This document shows positions 32,127 through 41,531 of a stretch of 64,000 nt of DNA, one piece after another. The position numbers and the translations under genes are program-made. Numbering within the stretch: position 1 is the first letter of the stretch; each line of letters begins with the position of its first letter. The notes under the pieces were generated by a model, which ran no database searches, was not told where the DNA came from, and was given only the letters and a program-made list of their open reading frames with translations. Source of the stretch: Streptomyces althioticus (GTDB lineage: Bacteria > Actinomycetota > Actinomycetes > Streptomycetales > Streptomycetaceae); contig BMSW01000022.1 of assembly GCA_014649355.1 (NCBI GenBank), forward strand, positions 38,312 to 102,311, given 5' to 3'.

Positions 32127-35057
32127 TCACTTGATCGAGCACTGCTTCACGTCCAGCGGCTTGCTCACCCCCGCCGGCCTGCTGCACAGCACCTCCGCCT
32201 GCGACAGCCCCTGCGGTGTCCTGCGGACACGGGCGAGGACGATGCTGTGGCCGTGGCGCTCGCCGAACAGCGGCGCGTCCGTGAAGTCGATCGTGCCGGT
32301 GGCCATGCCCTCCAGCTTGACGACCCTGAGGTTGACCCAGGTCGCCGCGCGGCTCTGGCGCACGTCGCCGAGGCTCGCCGCCCAGTACAGCGCGCGTGTG
32401 GCGTCGTGAGAGAGGGCCGTCTGGCCGCTGGCGAAGCCGGGGGAGTCGTAGGTCGCCTCGCCCGGCCCGAGCCACGGGAGGTGCTGGGAGGCGTCCTGGT
32501 AGAAGGCGGTGCCGGACGCCGCCTCCCGCAGTTCGGCCAGCGCCGCGTGGTAGAGCGTGATGCGCGGGGCCACGCCGTCCCGGCCGCCCACCCCGGAGAA
32601 CTTGGCCTTACTCAGGTCGTCCCCGGTGAGAATCGAGATCTCCCGGCTCGCGCACCCCGGTTCGACACCCAGTTGCGTCATCAGCGGACCGATGTCCTCG
32701 ACGCGTCCCGCGAAGTAGATGACCGACGGGACGTCCTCACCCCGGCAGATGCTCTCCGCGTGCAGCCGGAGTTCGGGCTTGCCGTTCGCCACCTGGTAGG
32801 TCCGCGAGGGCAGCAGCCGGAAGCCCTTCTCACGCAGCATCTCCCCGCCGTAGTACGCCTGTTCACTGGTGTACCGGTCCTGCGACGCCTTGGTGTCGCG
32901 GGCCAGGACGAGCGCGTGCGGGGCCTCGCCGTTGCCGCGCAGCTGCTGCGCGACCAGGCCGAGCGCCTGCGCCTGGTGTTCGTCGGGGGCCGCGAGGCTG
33001 ATCCAGTTGGAGAAGTCCTTCGGCAGATACGTCGCCGAGTTGGTGCCCGAGACCATGGGCAGGCCCGCCTCCTGGAGCCGTCGGGTCACGGCGGGGCTGC
33101 TCTGCAGGTCGCGGCCGAACCCGACGACACCGACGACCGTCGGATCGCGGTCGGCGTACCGGACGATCGCGTCGGCCGTGAAGCGCTGGTGACCCATGTC
33201 CGCGCCGCCGTTGGCGAGCAACACGCGTAGCTTGACGCGGTAGTTCTCGTTCACCACGCGCTGCGCGAGGTAGACGCCCGCCAGTTCCTCCGCGCCCTTG
33301 ACCAGGGACGGGTCCACCGTGGCCGAGCTCAGCGGACCCGCGTAGACCACGGTGACGTAGGCGCGGGGATTCTCGCGCAGCACCTTGGCGTTCTCGGCGT
33401 GCACCAGCTTCTCCAGCTCGCGCAGCCGCCCGCCCTCCGAGTCGGATCCGCCCTTGAGGTGGGAGCCGAACCGCACGTCGCCCGTCGCTATGCCGACGCA
33501 CTCCGTGCCGCCGCCCGGCGCGGGGCGCAGCTCGGTGTCGCGGTCGGCGGTCAGCAGACCCGCCGAGCAGTAGGTGCGGTGCAGGTCACGGGCGTGCACG
33601 ACGCCGACGGTGGCGGCCAGCGCGAGGACCAGCGCCAGGCTGTACGCCGACCACACGATCCGCGCGACCGGCGGCCGGTTCCGGGCCCGCACGCACCGCC
33701 AGTCCGCCTGCCGCAGTTGGCTCAGTTCCTCGTGGGGGAGGGCTATGCGCAGGACCCAGGGCAGGGCGTTGGTCCGGCTCGGGGACTGGTCGGCGCGCAG
33801 GTTCCCGGCCCATTCGTCGTACCAGTGCCGCAGGCGTTGCTGGAGCCGGGCCGGGCGGGAGAGCAGCTGAGAACGGGAGTTGACGCCGTTCGGGGGTGTG
33901 CCGGTGTCGGTGCCCCGGTCGAGCAGCGGCGCGTCGTCCGCCGCCACGCCCGCGACGATCAGCAGGGGGTCCAGTTCGCTGCGCCGGCTGCGGACGTCGC
34001 TGACCGCCCTGATCAGCTCGATGCCGCCGTTCTCCCGGCTCACCTGACGCAGGATCAGCACGGGCGGACGGGTCCGCTTGAGGCCGCGCAGGTCCCAGCT
34101 GGCGCGTCGGTGGTTGTCCCGCAGATCTTCGAAGAGGGCCAGCACGTGCAGCTGGAGGGGGAAGACGCCACCCTCACGCATGGCCTCGGCGACATCGTAG
34201 GCGCGGGCCGCGATGGCGCGCCAGGAGCGGACCGGCCGTAACAGCCGCACGCTGGTCGACTGCCGGCGGGCGGCCGACTGGAGGAACGTCGTGGTCAGGA
34301 ACCAGCGGCTTTCCCTGCGCAGCCACAGGAAGAGGGGTGCGCGCCCGGGCACGTGGTTCAGTGCGGCCAGCAGGATCATCAGACCGATGCCGGCGAGGAC
34401 GGCGACGTACCACTCGGGGCGGGTCAGCAGGGAGGTGAGCGCGCCGAGGACGCCCGCGGGGAGGAACTGCTGCACGTCGTTGAGCAGCGCCTGCCGGTTG
34501 CGGCGCTCGGGCCGGCCGGGGCGCCAGCGCTGCCGGGCGAGGACGCGGAGCAGCTGCGTCTGGGCCTGCTCGCGCTGGGCGTTGCCGTCCGGCGTGCCCG
34601 CCGGGGCCGTCGGCCAGTGCTCGTCCATCTCCGGGTCGTCGGTGGCGTCCTGGAGGGCGCGGACCAGTCCCAGCCGGGGGAAGGAGTAGGGGCGGTAGGA
34701 GGCGGAACGGTCGCCCCACTTGCGGCTGTCGCCCAGATCGCGCAGAAGCCGTACGGCCTGGGCGGTGGGGTCCGGATCCGCGTCGTCCTGCGGCGGCTCG
34801 GTGGGGGCGACGGCCAGGCGCGTACCGTGACTCTGCTGCCCTTCGCGCAGCTCGTCGACCAGCTCGGTCACACGGTCGTCGTCGGCGGCTTCCTCCGCGT
34901 GCAGCACGATCACCGGCATCGGGGGATCGCCGGCGCGGAAGTCCTGGATCAGCGACTCCAGTTGCCGCTGGACGTCGACCCCCGCCCCCGTCGACATGCC
35001 TTGGTGCCCCCCAGGACAGTCCTGCGGGAACATCTGATCCCGGCCGAGCATGGACAC
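32127..35057 (-). CDS. Two-helix membrane receptor-like protein with PBP1 domain
   Basis: 976 residues. Residues 1-200 are cytoplasmic with VDVQRQLESLIQDFRAGDPPMPVIVLHAEEA, perhaps a degenerate P-loop neighbour region. A hydrophobic helix is near 205-230 (YVAVLAGIGLMILLAALN); about 230 cytoplasmic residues follow, with RPPVLILRQVSRENGGIELIRAV. A second helix is near 473-495 (SAYSLALVLALAATVGVV). The rest is extracellular and resembles a type 1 periplasmic binding protein: VYAGPLSSATVD, VVGVVGFGRDLQSSPAVTRRLQEAGLPMVSGTNSA, IYFAGRVEDIGPLMTQLG. This layout suggests transmembrane ligand sensing with an internal output. ATG 34997 (GGGGGG upstream) is an alternative start. Confidence 0.75.
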   Translation of the reverse strand: MSMLGRDQMFPQDCPGGHQGMSTGAGVDVQRQLESLIQDFRAGDPPMPVIVLHAEEAADDDRVTELVDELREGQQSHGTRLAVAPTEPPQDDADPDPTAQAVRLLRDLGDSRKWGDRSASYRPYSFPRLGLVRALQDATDDPEMDEHWPTAPAGTPDGNAQREQAQTQLLRVLARQRWRPGRPERRNRQALLNDVQQFLPAGVLGALTSLLTRPEWYVAVLAGIGLMILLAALNHVPGRAPLFLWLRRESRWFLTTTFLQSAARRQSTSVRLLRPVRSWRAIAARAYDVAEAMREGGVFPLQLHVLALFEDLRDNHRRASWDLRGLKRTRPPVLILRQVSRENGGIELIRAVSDVRSRRSELDPLLIVAGVAADDAPLLDRGTDTGTPPNGVNSRSQLLSRPARLQQRLRHWYDEWAGNLRADQSPSRTNALPWVLRIALPHEELSQLRQADWRCVRARNRPPVARIVWSAYSLALVLALAATVGVVHARDLHRTYCSAGLLTADRDTELRPAPGGGTECVGIATGDVRFGSHLKGGSDSEGGRLRELEKLVHAENAKVLRENPRAYVTVVYAGPLSSATVDPSLVKGAEELAGVYLAQRVVNENYRVKLRVLLANGGADMGHQRFTADAIVRYADRDPTVVGVVGFGRDLQSSPAVTRRLQEAGLPMVSGTNSATYLPKDFSNWISLAAPDEHQAQALGLVAQQLRGNGEAPHALVLARDTKASQDRYTSEQAYYGGEMLREKGFRLLPSRTYQVANGKPELRLHAESICRGEDVPSVIYFAGRVEDIGPLMTQLGVEPGCASREISILTGDDLSKAKFSGVGGRDGVAPRITLYHAALAELREAASGTAFYQDASQHLPWLGPGEATYDSPGFASGQTALSHDATRALYWAASLGDVRQSRAATWVNLRVVKLEGMATGTIDFTDAPLFGERHGHSIVLARVRRTPQGLSQAEVLCSRPAGVSKPLDVKQCSIK

Positions 35058-35292
35058 CCCCCGTTGTCGTACGACACACGTGTCACAAGCGCCTTGCGAG
35101 GATAACGCTTGCCTGGGACAACGGGTGGGGCTGAGAGGGCGGAATTGGTGGCGCGAGCGGTTCGGCAGTCTGCGGTGTTACCGGTGGTCCCGGGGGGGTG
35201 TATCAGGTACGACAGCTGTCGCAATCCGCCCTTCACGGTCACGACGCCGATGCCCTGCAAACCCTAGCCATGCCGAGAAAGGCCCGTACCAC

Positions 35293-35856
35293 ATGTTCAT
35301 CGAACAGACGTCCTGGGACGCCGCGGTCCGCCACCTTTACCGGGACGCGACCGCGTACATCGCCACGGGACCACGCCACCACGAGAACTGGACGCTCGAC
35401 GTCCTCGCGCTGATGGCACGGGCCGTGCCTGACCCCAGGGGATGGGCTCGCATCGACGACGCGGAGAAGGCCCCCGAGCGGCGGGAGAATCCCACATGGC
35501 CCTTCGTCGCCCACCCTCCGAAGTACATGGCACCGCGCCTCCAGGAGATCGACCGGAACAGTGCCGAGAACCTGCTCCTGGCTCTCACCGAGGGTGGTTG
35601 CACCCTGGACAACCTCCAGTACTTCACCGAGACCCCGGACGAACTGCGGGCCATGGCCCGCACGGTTCTCGCGCGGTACGGGGACGCGGCCACGTACCAC
35701 ACCAACGTCAGCAGGCGAGGCAGCCTGCCCGGCACCCTCGACTTCACACAGGAGAGCACGGGCTACAACCCGATGACCGTCTTCACAGAGGATTGCGGTC
35801 TTGTCGTCGTCTCGGACGCAGAGGTCGGCATGGTCTGGAACTTCAATGACGTGTGA
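35293..35856 (+). CDS. Hypothetical soluble protein
   Basis: 187 residues from ATG 35293 (GAAAGG 10 bp upstream). No signal peptide or membrane helix. Notable parts are WDAAVRHLYRDATAYIATG, HENWTLDVLALMARAVPD, RTVLARYGDAATYHTNVSRRG and the C-terminal TVFTEDCGLVVVSDAEVGMVWNFND. The size, acidic C-terminus and lone placement look like an immunity-type protein, but I recognise no family. It stands apart from flanking genes. Confidence 0.6.
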   Translation: MFIEQTSWDAAVRHLYRDATAYIATGPRHHENWTLDVLALMARAVPDPRGWARIDDAEKAPERRENPTWPFVAHPPKYMAPRLQEIDRNSAENLLLALTEGGCTLDNLQYFTETPDELRAMARTVLARYGDAATYHTNVSRRGSLPGTLDFTQESTGYNPMTVFTEDCGLVVVSDAEVGMVWNFNDV

Positions 35857-35990
35857 CCGTGAGCCCATGTCATGTAGCACCGTGCTCGCCCGGGTCGTTT
35901 GAGGGAATGCCTCCGTCCCTCGACGCCCCGACCGGCATCCCCCATCCGGCGCGGGCTCTTCCCTGTCCGGACGCACGGCTCCCCGCCCGC

Positions 35991-36021
35991 TTGACTTCGA
36001 GAGCACTCCAATTCGTAGCGT
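35991..36021 (+). promoter_or_regulatory. Candidate leaderless promoter of SDR gene
   Basis: TTGACT at 35991-35996 and TAGCGT at 36016-36021 are 19 bp apart, and the ATG at 36029 follows 7 bp after the -10 box with no ribosome site between. This predicts transcription starting at the start codon. The long spacer lowers confidence. Confidence 0.5.
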
Positions 36022-36028
36022 TTCGGAC

Positions 36029-36991
36029 ATGAGTACTGGACAGCACAAGATCGGCTCCGGTTTCGGAGCGGCCAGCACCGGGGACGAGGTCCTGGCGGGC
36101 ATCGATCTCACCGGGAAGCTCGCGATCGTCACGGGCGGCTACTCCGGGATCGGCCTGGAGACCACCCGCGCCCTCACCCGGGCCGGCGCCCACGTCGTCG
36201 TCCCCGCCCGCCGCCGGTCCACCGCCGACGAGGCGCTGGCCGGTCTGAGCGGCGTCGAGGTGGACGAGCTCGACCTGGCGGACCAGGACAGCGTCCGCGA
36301 CTTCGCCGAACGGTTCCTGGCCGGCGGCCGGACCATCGACATCATGATCGACAGCGCCGGCATCATGGCCTGCCCGGAGACCCGGGTCGGACCCGGCTGG
36401 GAGGCCCAGTTCGCCACCAACCACCTGGGACACTTCGCGCTGGTCAACCGGCTGTGGCCGGCGATCGAGCCCGGTGGCGCCCGGGTGGTATCGGTGTCCT
36501 CGCGCGCCCACCACTACTCCGGCATCCGCTGGGACGACGTCCAGTGGCGCCAGGGCTACGACAAGTGGCATGCCTACGGGCAGGCCAAGACCGCGAACGC
36601 CCTGTTCGCCGTCCACCTCGACCGGCTCGCGGCCGACCGCGGTGTCCGGGCCTTCTCGCTGCACCCCGGCGGCATCCTCACGCCCCTCCAGCGCCATCTC
36701 CCCCGCGAGGAGATGATCGCCAACGGCTGGATCGACGAGGAGGGCAACGAGATCCCTCAGCCCGGTTTCAAAACGCCCGAGCAGGGCGCCGCGACCCAGG
36801 TGTGGGCGGCGACCTCCCCCCAGCTGGCGGGCCTGGGCGGCCTGTACCTGGAGGACTGCGACGTCGCCGAGCCGGCCCCGGCCGACGGCGAACGCGTCGG
36901 GGTGAAGGACTGGGCGACCGACCCCGAGCAGGCGGCCCGGCTGTGGGCCCTGTCGGCGGAGCTGACCGGCGTGGACGCCTTCGCCGGGTGA
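36029..36991 (+). CDS. Short-chain dehydrogenase/reductase
   Basis: 320 residues. The Rossmann motif is TGGYSGIG near residue 35 (TGxxxGxG). DELDLADQ binds the adenine, DSAGIMA replaces the usual NNAG, and VVSVSSRAHHYSG gives the catalytic Ser. The YGQAK segment (YxxxK) is near residue 190. ALHPGG/LHPGGILTPL follows. The size and WHAYGQAKTANALFAVHLD pattern place it with retinol-dehydrogenase-like or oxidoreductase SDRs of unknown substrate. No operon partner: the next gene is 139 bp away. Confidence 0.87.
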   Translation: MSTGQHKIGSGFGAASTGDEVLAGIDLTGKLAIVTGGYSGIGLETTRALTRAGAHVVVPARRRSTADEALAGLSGVEVDELDLADQDSVRDFAERFLAGGRTIDIMIDSAGIMACPETRVGPGWEAQFATNHLGHFALVNRLWPAIEPGGARVVSVSSRAHHYSGIRWDDVQWRQGYDKWHAYGQAKTANALFAVHLDRLAADRGVRAFSLHPGGILTPLQRHLPREEMIANGWIDEEGNEIPQPGFKTPEQGAATQVWAATSPQLAGLGGLYLEDCDVAEPAPADGERVGVKDWATDPEQAARLWALSAELTGVDAFAG

Positions 36992-37130
36992 CGGCTTTGC
37001 TCGCACACCCGACTCGCCGTCGCGCGTGTAGGCGCTCACCCGCATGTACCCGAGCGCCATCGTCGTGCATGGCCTTCCGGCAGCTGGGGCCGCCAGTCGG
37101 CGGTCAGCGGGCGGTGTTACGTTCCGTCGC

Positions 37131-38657
37131 ATGTCCGATCACGCGCTACGGCTTCTGCGGCAGGACCGCCGCCTGGCCGAACTGGCCGCCCACCCCTTCG
37201 ACTTCGACCTCGACCGTGCCGCCCACGGCCATGTCGAGGAGGTCCGCCTCGCCTCGGGCGAACCACTGGAGGTGGTGGCCGGAGACAACACCGGCGGCAT
37301 GTACTTCCTGTGCGCCGACGGCTCCGTGCTGTACGCCGACTCGGAGGGCACGGCGGGGATCATCGGCTCCAGCGCCGACGAGGCCCTGGAACTGGTGATC
37401 GGCCTGCCCGGCTGGCGCGACTACACCCAGCTGTCGCCGGACGACGGCGAGGAGAGGATCCTGGCGTGCGTCACGGAGACCGAGGACGAGATCCGCGAGT
37501 ACTACGGAATCGACGAGGAGCGGGCCGAGCTCCGTGCGGCGCTGGGCTTCCCGGAACGCTCCCCGGTCGAGCTGGTGGGCAGACTGTGTGCCGCGCTGGC
37601 GCGCACCGAGCCGGACTTCGTCCTCCTCAACGCGGACGAGGGGTGCGCCTACGACCGGCTGGGCCCGGACGGCCCCCCGCTGTGGGAGACGGTGCTCGCG
37701 GCGGGCCGCGCAGATCTCACCTGCTTGCGGGAGGGCGACCGCAACGCATGGCGTGAAGTCGCCGAGGACCCGGTTCGGCGGCGGCTCACCCTGAGGGCCG
37801 CGCAGTTCGACCGGGCCGAGGGCGACTTGGAGCTGCTGCGGCATCTGCTGCGGCACGAGACGCGGTCTCCGATGACGGAGGAACTGCGGCTCGCAGCCGT
37901 GCTCGTGGGGTTGTATGGGGACACTGGGGATCTGCCGCTCCTGCTCGAGGTCCGGGAGACCGACTTCGACACGGCGTGCGGCCTGAGTGGTGTGCCGGAA
38001 CCGGGTGCGAGCGCGGACGAGTTGCGACAGTGGGCGCGCGAACTCGACGAGTCGATGTTCGGAACGGACCCGGCGGACGAGCCGGTCTCCACCTGGACCG
38101 ACCTGGCGCGGGACCAGGGGATGACCGAGCTCGCGCGGGTGACGCTGATCCGCGAACTTGACGACATCGTCATGGATCAGGGCAGACTCCGCTGCCCCTG
38201 GGCGCCCCGCACCCTGGCCACGGCTCCGCTGCGCGGGCTCGCCCAGGACTTCGAGGAACTCGGCGACCTTCCCCAGGCGCTGCGCGCCCAGCGCCTGTAT
38301 GCCGCTCTCCAGGAGACGGCATGGGACCGGGCCTCGGCCCGGCACACCCTCGCCCGCCTGGAGCGGGAGGCGGGCAGGCTGCCGCAGGCGGTGAACAGCT
38401 TGGCCGCCGTGCGCAAGGCCCTGGCCACCCTGGGCGACGACTCGCTGCGCCACTGGCGCCGGGTCAACCTCGGCTGCTTCATCGCCGAGGAGCACTACCG
38501 ACTCGCCCTCGCCCTGGCCGACGCGGGCTGCCTTGACGAGGCCCGTGCCCTCCTCACCGCCGCCGATGCCGTACTGAGCGAGCTCTCGGACAACGCGGCC
38601 AACGGCGTGCGTGAGCTGGCCGGGTGGGCCGCGGCACGAGTGGGGGAGGGCGACTGA
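37131..38657 (+). CDS. Hypothetical SMI1/KNR4-like plus helical-repeat protein
   Basis: 508 residues from ATG 37131. The N-terminal region has YFLCADGSVLYADSEGTAGIIGSSADEALELVIGLPGW, similar in style to SMI1/KNR4 (SUKH) immunity folds. The middle has no known pattern. The C-terminal third is TPR-like (FEELGDLPQALRAQRLYAALQETAW, LAALREAGRLPQAVNSLAAVRKALATL, ALALADAGCLDEARALLTAAD). SUKH proteins counter toxins; the repeats may dock a partner. The SUKH link is inference by eye. Confidence 0.6.
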   Translation: MSDHALRLLRQDRRLAELAAHPFDFDLDRAAHGHVEEVRLASGEPLEVVAGDNTGGMYFLCADGSVLYADSEGTAGIIGSSADEALELVIGLPGWRDYTQLSPDDGEERILACVTETEDEIREYYGIDEERAELRAALGFPERSPVELVGRLCAALARTEPDFVLLNADEGCAYDRLGPDGPPLWETVLAAGRADLTCLREGDRNAWREVAEDPVRRRLTLRAAQFDRAEGDLELLRHLLRHETRSPMTEELRLAAVLVGLYGDTGDLPLLLEVRETDFDTACGLSGVPEPGASADELRQWARELDESMFGTDPADEPVSTWTDLARDQGMTELARVTLIRELDDIVMDQGRLRCPWAPRTLATAPLRGLAQDFEELGDLPQALRAQRLYAALQETAWDRASARHTLARLEREAGRLPQAVNSLAAVRKALATLGDDSLRHWRRVNLGCFIAEEHYRLALALADAGCLDEARALLTAADAVLSELSDNAANGVRELAGWAAARVGEGD

Positions 38658-38884
38658 GGGCGTGCGCGGGCCCCCGCGGTGACTGAGATATGTGCCGCCT
38701 GTACTGCCGGGAAGCCAAGCGATCGGTGTCGGATGAGCTGTGCGGGCTCATCACACAGTGACGACGGTGACGCCGGGCCAAAGCTCTGGCACCACTCGCC
38801 CGGAGCCGTGGACCGGTGCCCACCCGGCGAGATGTTCGAGCCGTCGCCCCAGCGCTGTCCGGCGGATCATGACGATGGCAGAGT

Positions 38885-39295
38885 GTGTCCGTGAGTTACA
38901 GCATTTTCCTGCTCCGGTTCGTGGACGGCGAGGTCGTCGAGCTGGACTTCGAACGATTCCGGCATGTGACAGAGCCGTACGTGGTGGCCGGCGGTCCGGA
39001 GGAGGGCTTCTCCCAGCTTCGCGCAGAGGATGGGGGCGAGGCGGACCTGTATCACGAGCCTCGTGGTGCAAGTGGGATGCTGTGCGTGACAGCGACGCAC
39101 TTCGCCCGTGGCGCGATGCTCGGTGTCCTCGTCCGGCTGGCGGAAGCCCTCGGGGCTTCGATCGTCCCCCAGGACAGTGGGGCACTGATCTTCTACGAGA
39201 GCGAGCGTCGTCACCTTCCTGCGGAACTACAGGGCAACGCGGTTGTCATAGCTCCCACCAAGGAGGCGTTGCAGGCAGCATTTGACGCGCACTGA
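38885..39295 (+). CDS. Hypothetical soluble protein
   Basis: 136 residues from GTG 38885 (GTG 38891 equally possible; no clear ribosome site). The chain begins SYSIFLLRFVDGEVVELDFERF and ends VIAPTKEALQAAFDAH, with the middle LRAEDGGEADLYHEPRG. The pattern resembles small barrel or immunity-type proteins of Streptomyces, but no family is clear. It lies between the SMI1-like gene and an IS5 remnant. Confidence 0.6.
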   Translation: MSVSYSIFLLRFVDGEVVELDFERFRHVTEPYVVAGGPEEGFSQLRAEDGGEADLYHEPRGASGMLCVTATHFARGAMLGVLVRLAEALGASIVPQDSGALIFYESERRHLPAELQGNAVVIAPTKEALQAAFDAH

Positions 39296-39690
39296 GCGTT
39301 TTCGTCCCCAGTCCTGTCCCTCGGGTCACGGGCGCAGCCATAGGCAGATGGTTGCCGCGATGGCGGTTCCGTGGAAAACGTAGGCTCGTTCGTCGTAACG
39401 AGTCGCGACTGCAAGGGACAGCCTCGTACCTCACGATCACGGCCACGCCGTCCTTGGCGAACGTGTGCCTGACACAGACTCCCGTGACCCGAACTCCCCT
39501 CTCACGTACGGCGAACGCCCGTTGTGCCACAGAGGCCAGGACCCCTGCCCGAGGATCAATGAGGCATTCCGGGAGGTGACCCGTCCTGCGCAACGGTTGC
39601 ACCGCCCGGCCGCTTTCCGCCCGTTCGGGCAGGCCGTGTCCGGCAGATCGCGGGACCGTGGGATCTGGCCGTGATCAACCTCAGTCGTAC
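39296..39690. other. IS scar and non-coding stretch
   Basis: 395 bp. Apart from the transposase remnant near its left end I see nothing coding on either strand. The sequence is less GC-extreme than its neighbours, as expected for decaying insertion DNA. Confidence 0.45.
39326..39430 (-). pseudogene. IS5-family transposase C-terminal remnant
   Basis: The open minus-strand piece reads …ATRYDERAYVFHGT…AATICLWLRP and stops. This is the usual C-terminal end of IS5-type transposases (…RYDKRAYVFHGT…ir.WLR). An in-frame stop lies directly upstream, so only about 34 residues are left. Flanking inverted repeats were not found. Confidence 0.65.
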
Positions 39691-39822
39691 TCACCAGGGG
39701 AAGGCGCCGGACCCCGGGAAGGAGACCATGAACCAGATCACCAGGGGCATGAGGACAAGGAAAACGAACGCTGCGAGGACCTTCGCCCACGCCGCTGACT
39801 TGCCGCGGCCTTGAGTCGGCAT
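39691..39822 (-). CDS. Small membrane protein, 43 residues
   Basis: The ATG at 39822 is preceded by GGAG at good distance. The protein has a basic N-terminus (PTQGRGKSAAWAK), one transmembrane helix (VLAAFVFLVLMPLVIWFMV) and a short Gly/Pro tail ending FPW. It lies between two transposase remnants, so it may be a passenger or a host small protein that survived. Function unknown. Confidence 0.6.
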   Translation of the reverse strand: MPTQGRGKSAAWAKVLAAFVFLVLMPLVIWFMVSFPGSGAFPW

Positions 39823-40170
39823 GATCGCTCCGGATGACCGTCTGGGCGTAGCCGATTGCCGACGCCTGTCAGATGGTAGCTCTCGCGACTAAGGCGACGG
39901 GAGTCTCTGAGCACGCAAGAGGACTTGCTGCGACTGACGCTTTTGCGCTCATTGCTGAGCCTTCTTCAGCCGCCGCCGGCAGATGATGCCCCGCAGGCCA
40001 AGGAGACGAAGGCGTCGTGAAGTTCCGGGCGGCGTTCCCATCGCACGGCGAGGCGAGGCGAGGCGGGTGGTGGTGCGGGGCGAAAGCCTTCGAGCACGCC
40101 GGTGAGGTAGCGGTCGCCGGCGTCGATCCGTTCGCCAGGAGCGCCGCCGAGCACGGAGGACCAGTGCTGC
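39823..40170. other. Second IS-scar intergenic region
   Basis: 348 bp between the small membrane protein and the methyltransferase stop. The right half holds a frameshifted transposase-like remnant; the left 120 bp has nothing I can identify. Confidence 0.45.
39949..40050 (-). pseudogene. Frameshifted IS5-type transposase C-terminus
   Basis: The minus strand reads VRWERRPELHDAFVSLACG, then after a one-base shift IICRRRLKKAQQ and a stop. Joined, this matches the end of another IS5-like transposase group (…RWE.R.elH.aFv.LaC.iic.RRL). The upstream part of the gene is missing. Confidence 0.55.
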
Positions 40171-40863
40171 TCAGTCGTCCGGCCGTTGCGCCTCGAACAA
40201 GCGGTACGACGCCCGGTTGCTCCCCTCCGGTGCGTCCAGGGCGGTGACCCCGCGCACCTCCAGGCCGTGTCGGGTGAGCAGGGACTCCCACAGGCTCGGG
40301 GCGAGCACCCACATGTGCAACGTGAGAGTGCCACCGCCCGCCAGGTGCAGGAGCTCGGGGCGTGGGGTGATCGTCGAACTGGGCTCGTGACTTTCGGAGT
40401 TGGTGTGCAGCACCGTGAAGTGCAGACGGCCGCCGGGGGCCAACGAACCGGCCAGGGCCGGGAAAAGGCGGTGCGGGTCGAAGAAGTGGACCGCGCTGAC
40501 GGAGTAGATCACGTCGTACGGCTCCGCCTGGCCCAGGTGATCGACGGCGTCCGCGTGGAAGAGGCGCAGAACCGGCACGTCGGGGTGGTGGGCCCGCGCC
40601 CGTTCGATCTGGCTGGGGGAGGCGTCAACGCCGTCGACCCGTGCGCCGTAGGCGCGGGCCAGATGCGCGGCGTGCCGCCCCGTACCGCAGCCCAGGTCGA
40701 GGACCCGCAGACCCGCCAGGTCGCCGAGGACCTCGTCCCCGGGACCGTCCACGCCGGGGCCCCACGTGATCCGGTCCAGGTCCGGCAAGGGTGTGCCGCG
40801 CTTCAAGTGGTGCCGCCCGTAGGCGTCCCATGCGGAACGCGTCTGCTGTTCGATGTGCGTCAC
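40171..40863 (-). CDS. Class I SAM-dependent methyltransferase
   Basis: 230 residues from GTG 40863 with AGGAG 6 bp upstream. Motif I is VLDLGCGTGRHAAHLARAYG near residue 53, then GVDASPSQIERAR (motif II) and YDVIYSVSAVHFFDP. The type 11 fold suggests small-molecule or natural-product methylation; the substrate cannot be read. The gene is divergent from the unknown gene at 41055 with 191 bp between. Confidence 0.85.
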   Translation of the reverse strand: MTHIEQQTRSAWDAYGRHHLKRGTPLPDLDRITWGPGVDGPGDEVLGDLAGLRVLDLGCGTGRHAAHLARAYGARVDGVDASPSQIERARAHHPDVPVLRLFHADAVDHLGQAEPYDVIYSVSAVHFFDPHRLFPALAGSLAPGGRLHFTVLHTNSESHEPSSTITPRPELLHLAGGGTLTLHMWVLAPSLWESLLTRHGLEVRGVTALDAPEGSNRASYRLFEAQRPDD

Positions 40864-41054
40864 GGCTGCTCCTGTCCCGGAGGCGCCCGTAGGAGGCGCA
40901 TCGTTCAGGGAAGTGATGACCCCGCACCGGGTTCAACGTGCCGGAACGCATGCCGAACACACGTGTTTCGGTCATATCGGCAGCCGTGAAGTGGAGCGTG
41001 CCGTAGCGGGGGGCTGGAGGTGGCGCCACCGCCAGAACTCGTAGCCTTCTGATC

Positions 41055-41495
41055 ATGGCCGACCTCTACGAACTCCAGCTCACCCTCGACCTGCCCGGCT
41101 CGCTCCCGCCGCAGGACCTCGCGCTGCTCCGATGGCACCTGGGGGAGGAGGGAGGCCGGCAGGACGACGGCTACGCGTACCCCCTCTGGACGGACCGGGG
41201 GCCCGCGTTGCGGATCGGGGGCGCGCTGGTGGGAGAGCTGCGCTCCGACGGGCCGCAGTGGGCGTTGAGCGTGCGGCAGGAGACGCATCCCGACGAGTTC
41301 GACGACCTGCGCAGGATGGTGGTGTGGCTCGGCGCGCGGACCACGACCGTGGGTACCGTCGGGTACCTCCGCTTCTACGAGTCCCACGTGCCCGACGTGC
41401 TCGTCGCGGAGGCGGGGACCGTCCGCAGGGCGGTCCTGCGGGTGGAGAAGGTCCTCGAGTCGGCGACCGAGGTGATCCCCGACCCCTACGCGTGA
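41055..41495 (+). CDS. Conserved hypothetical protein
   Basis: 146 residues, soluble, mainly beta with alternating hydrophobic residues (LYELQLTLDLPGSLPP, LRIGGALVGELR, TVGYLRFYESHVPDVL). No motif is diagnostic. There is no ribosome site, but TAGCCT 7 bp before the ATG fits a -10 box for a leaderless message, though a matching -35 is poor. Ends 37 bp from the YceI stop, convergent. Confidence 0.65.
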   Translation: MADLYELQLTLDLPGSLPPQDLALLRWHLGEEGGRQDDGYAYPLWTDRGPALRIGGALVGELRSDGPQWALSVRQETHPDEFDDLRRMVVWLGARTTTVGTVGYLRFYESHVPDVLVAEAGTVRRAVLRVEKVLESATEVIPDPYA

Positions 41496-41531
41496 ACCAG
41501 AAGGGGCCGCCGCCCGCCGGGCCGCGTCGGC

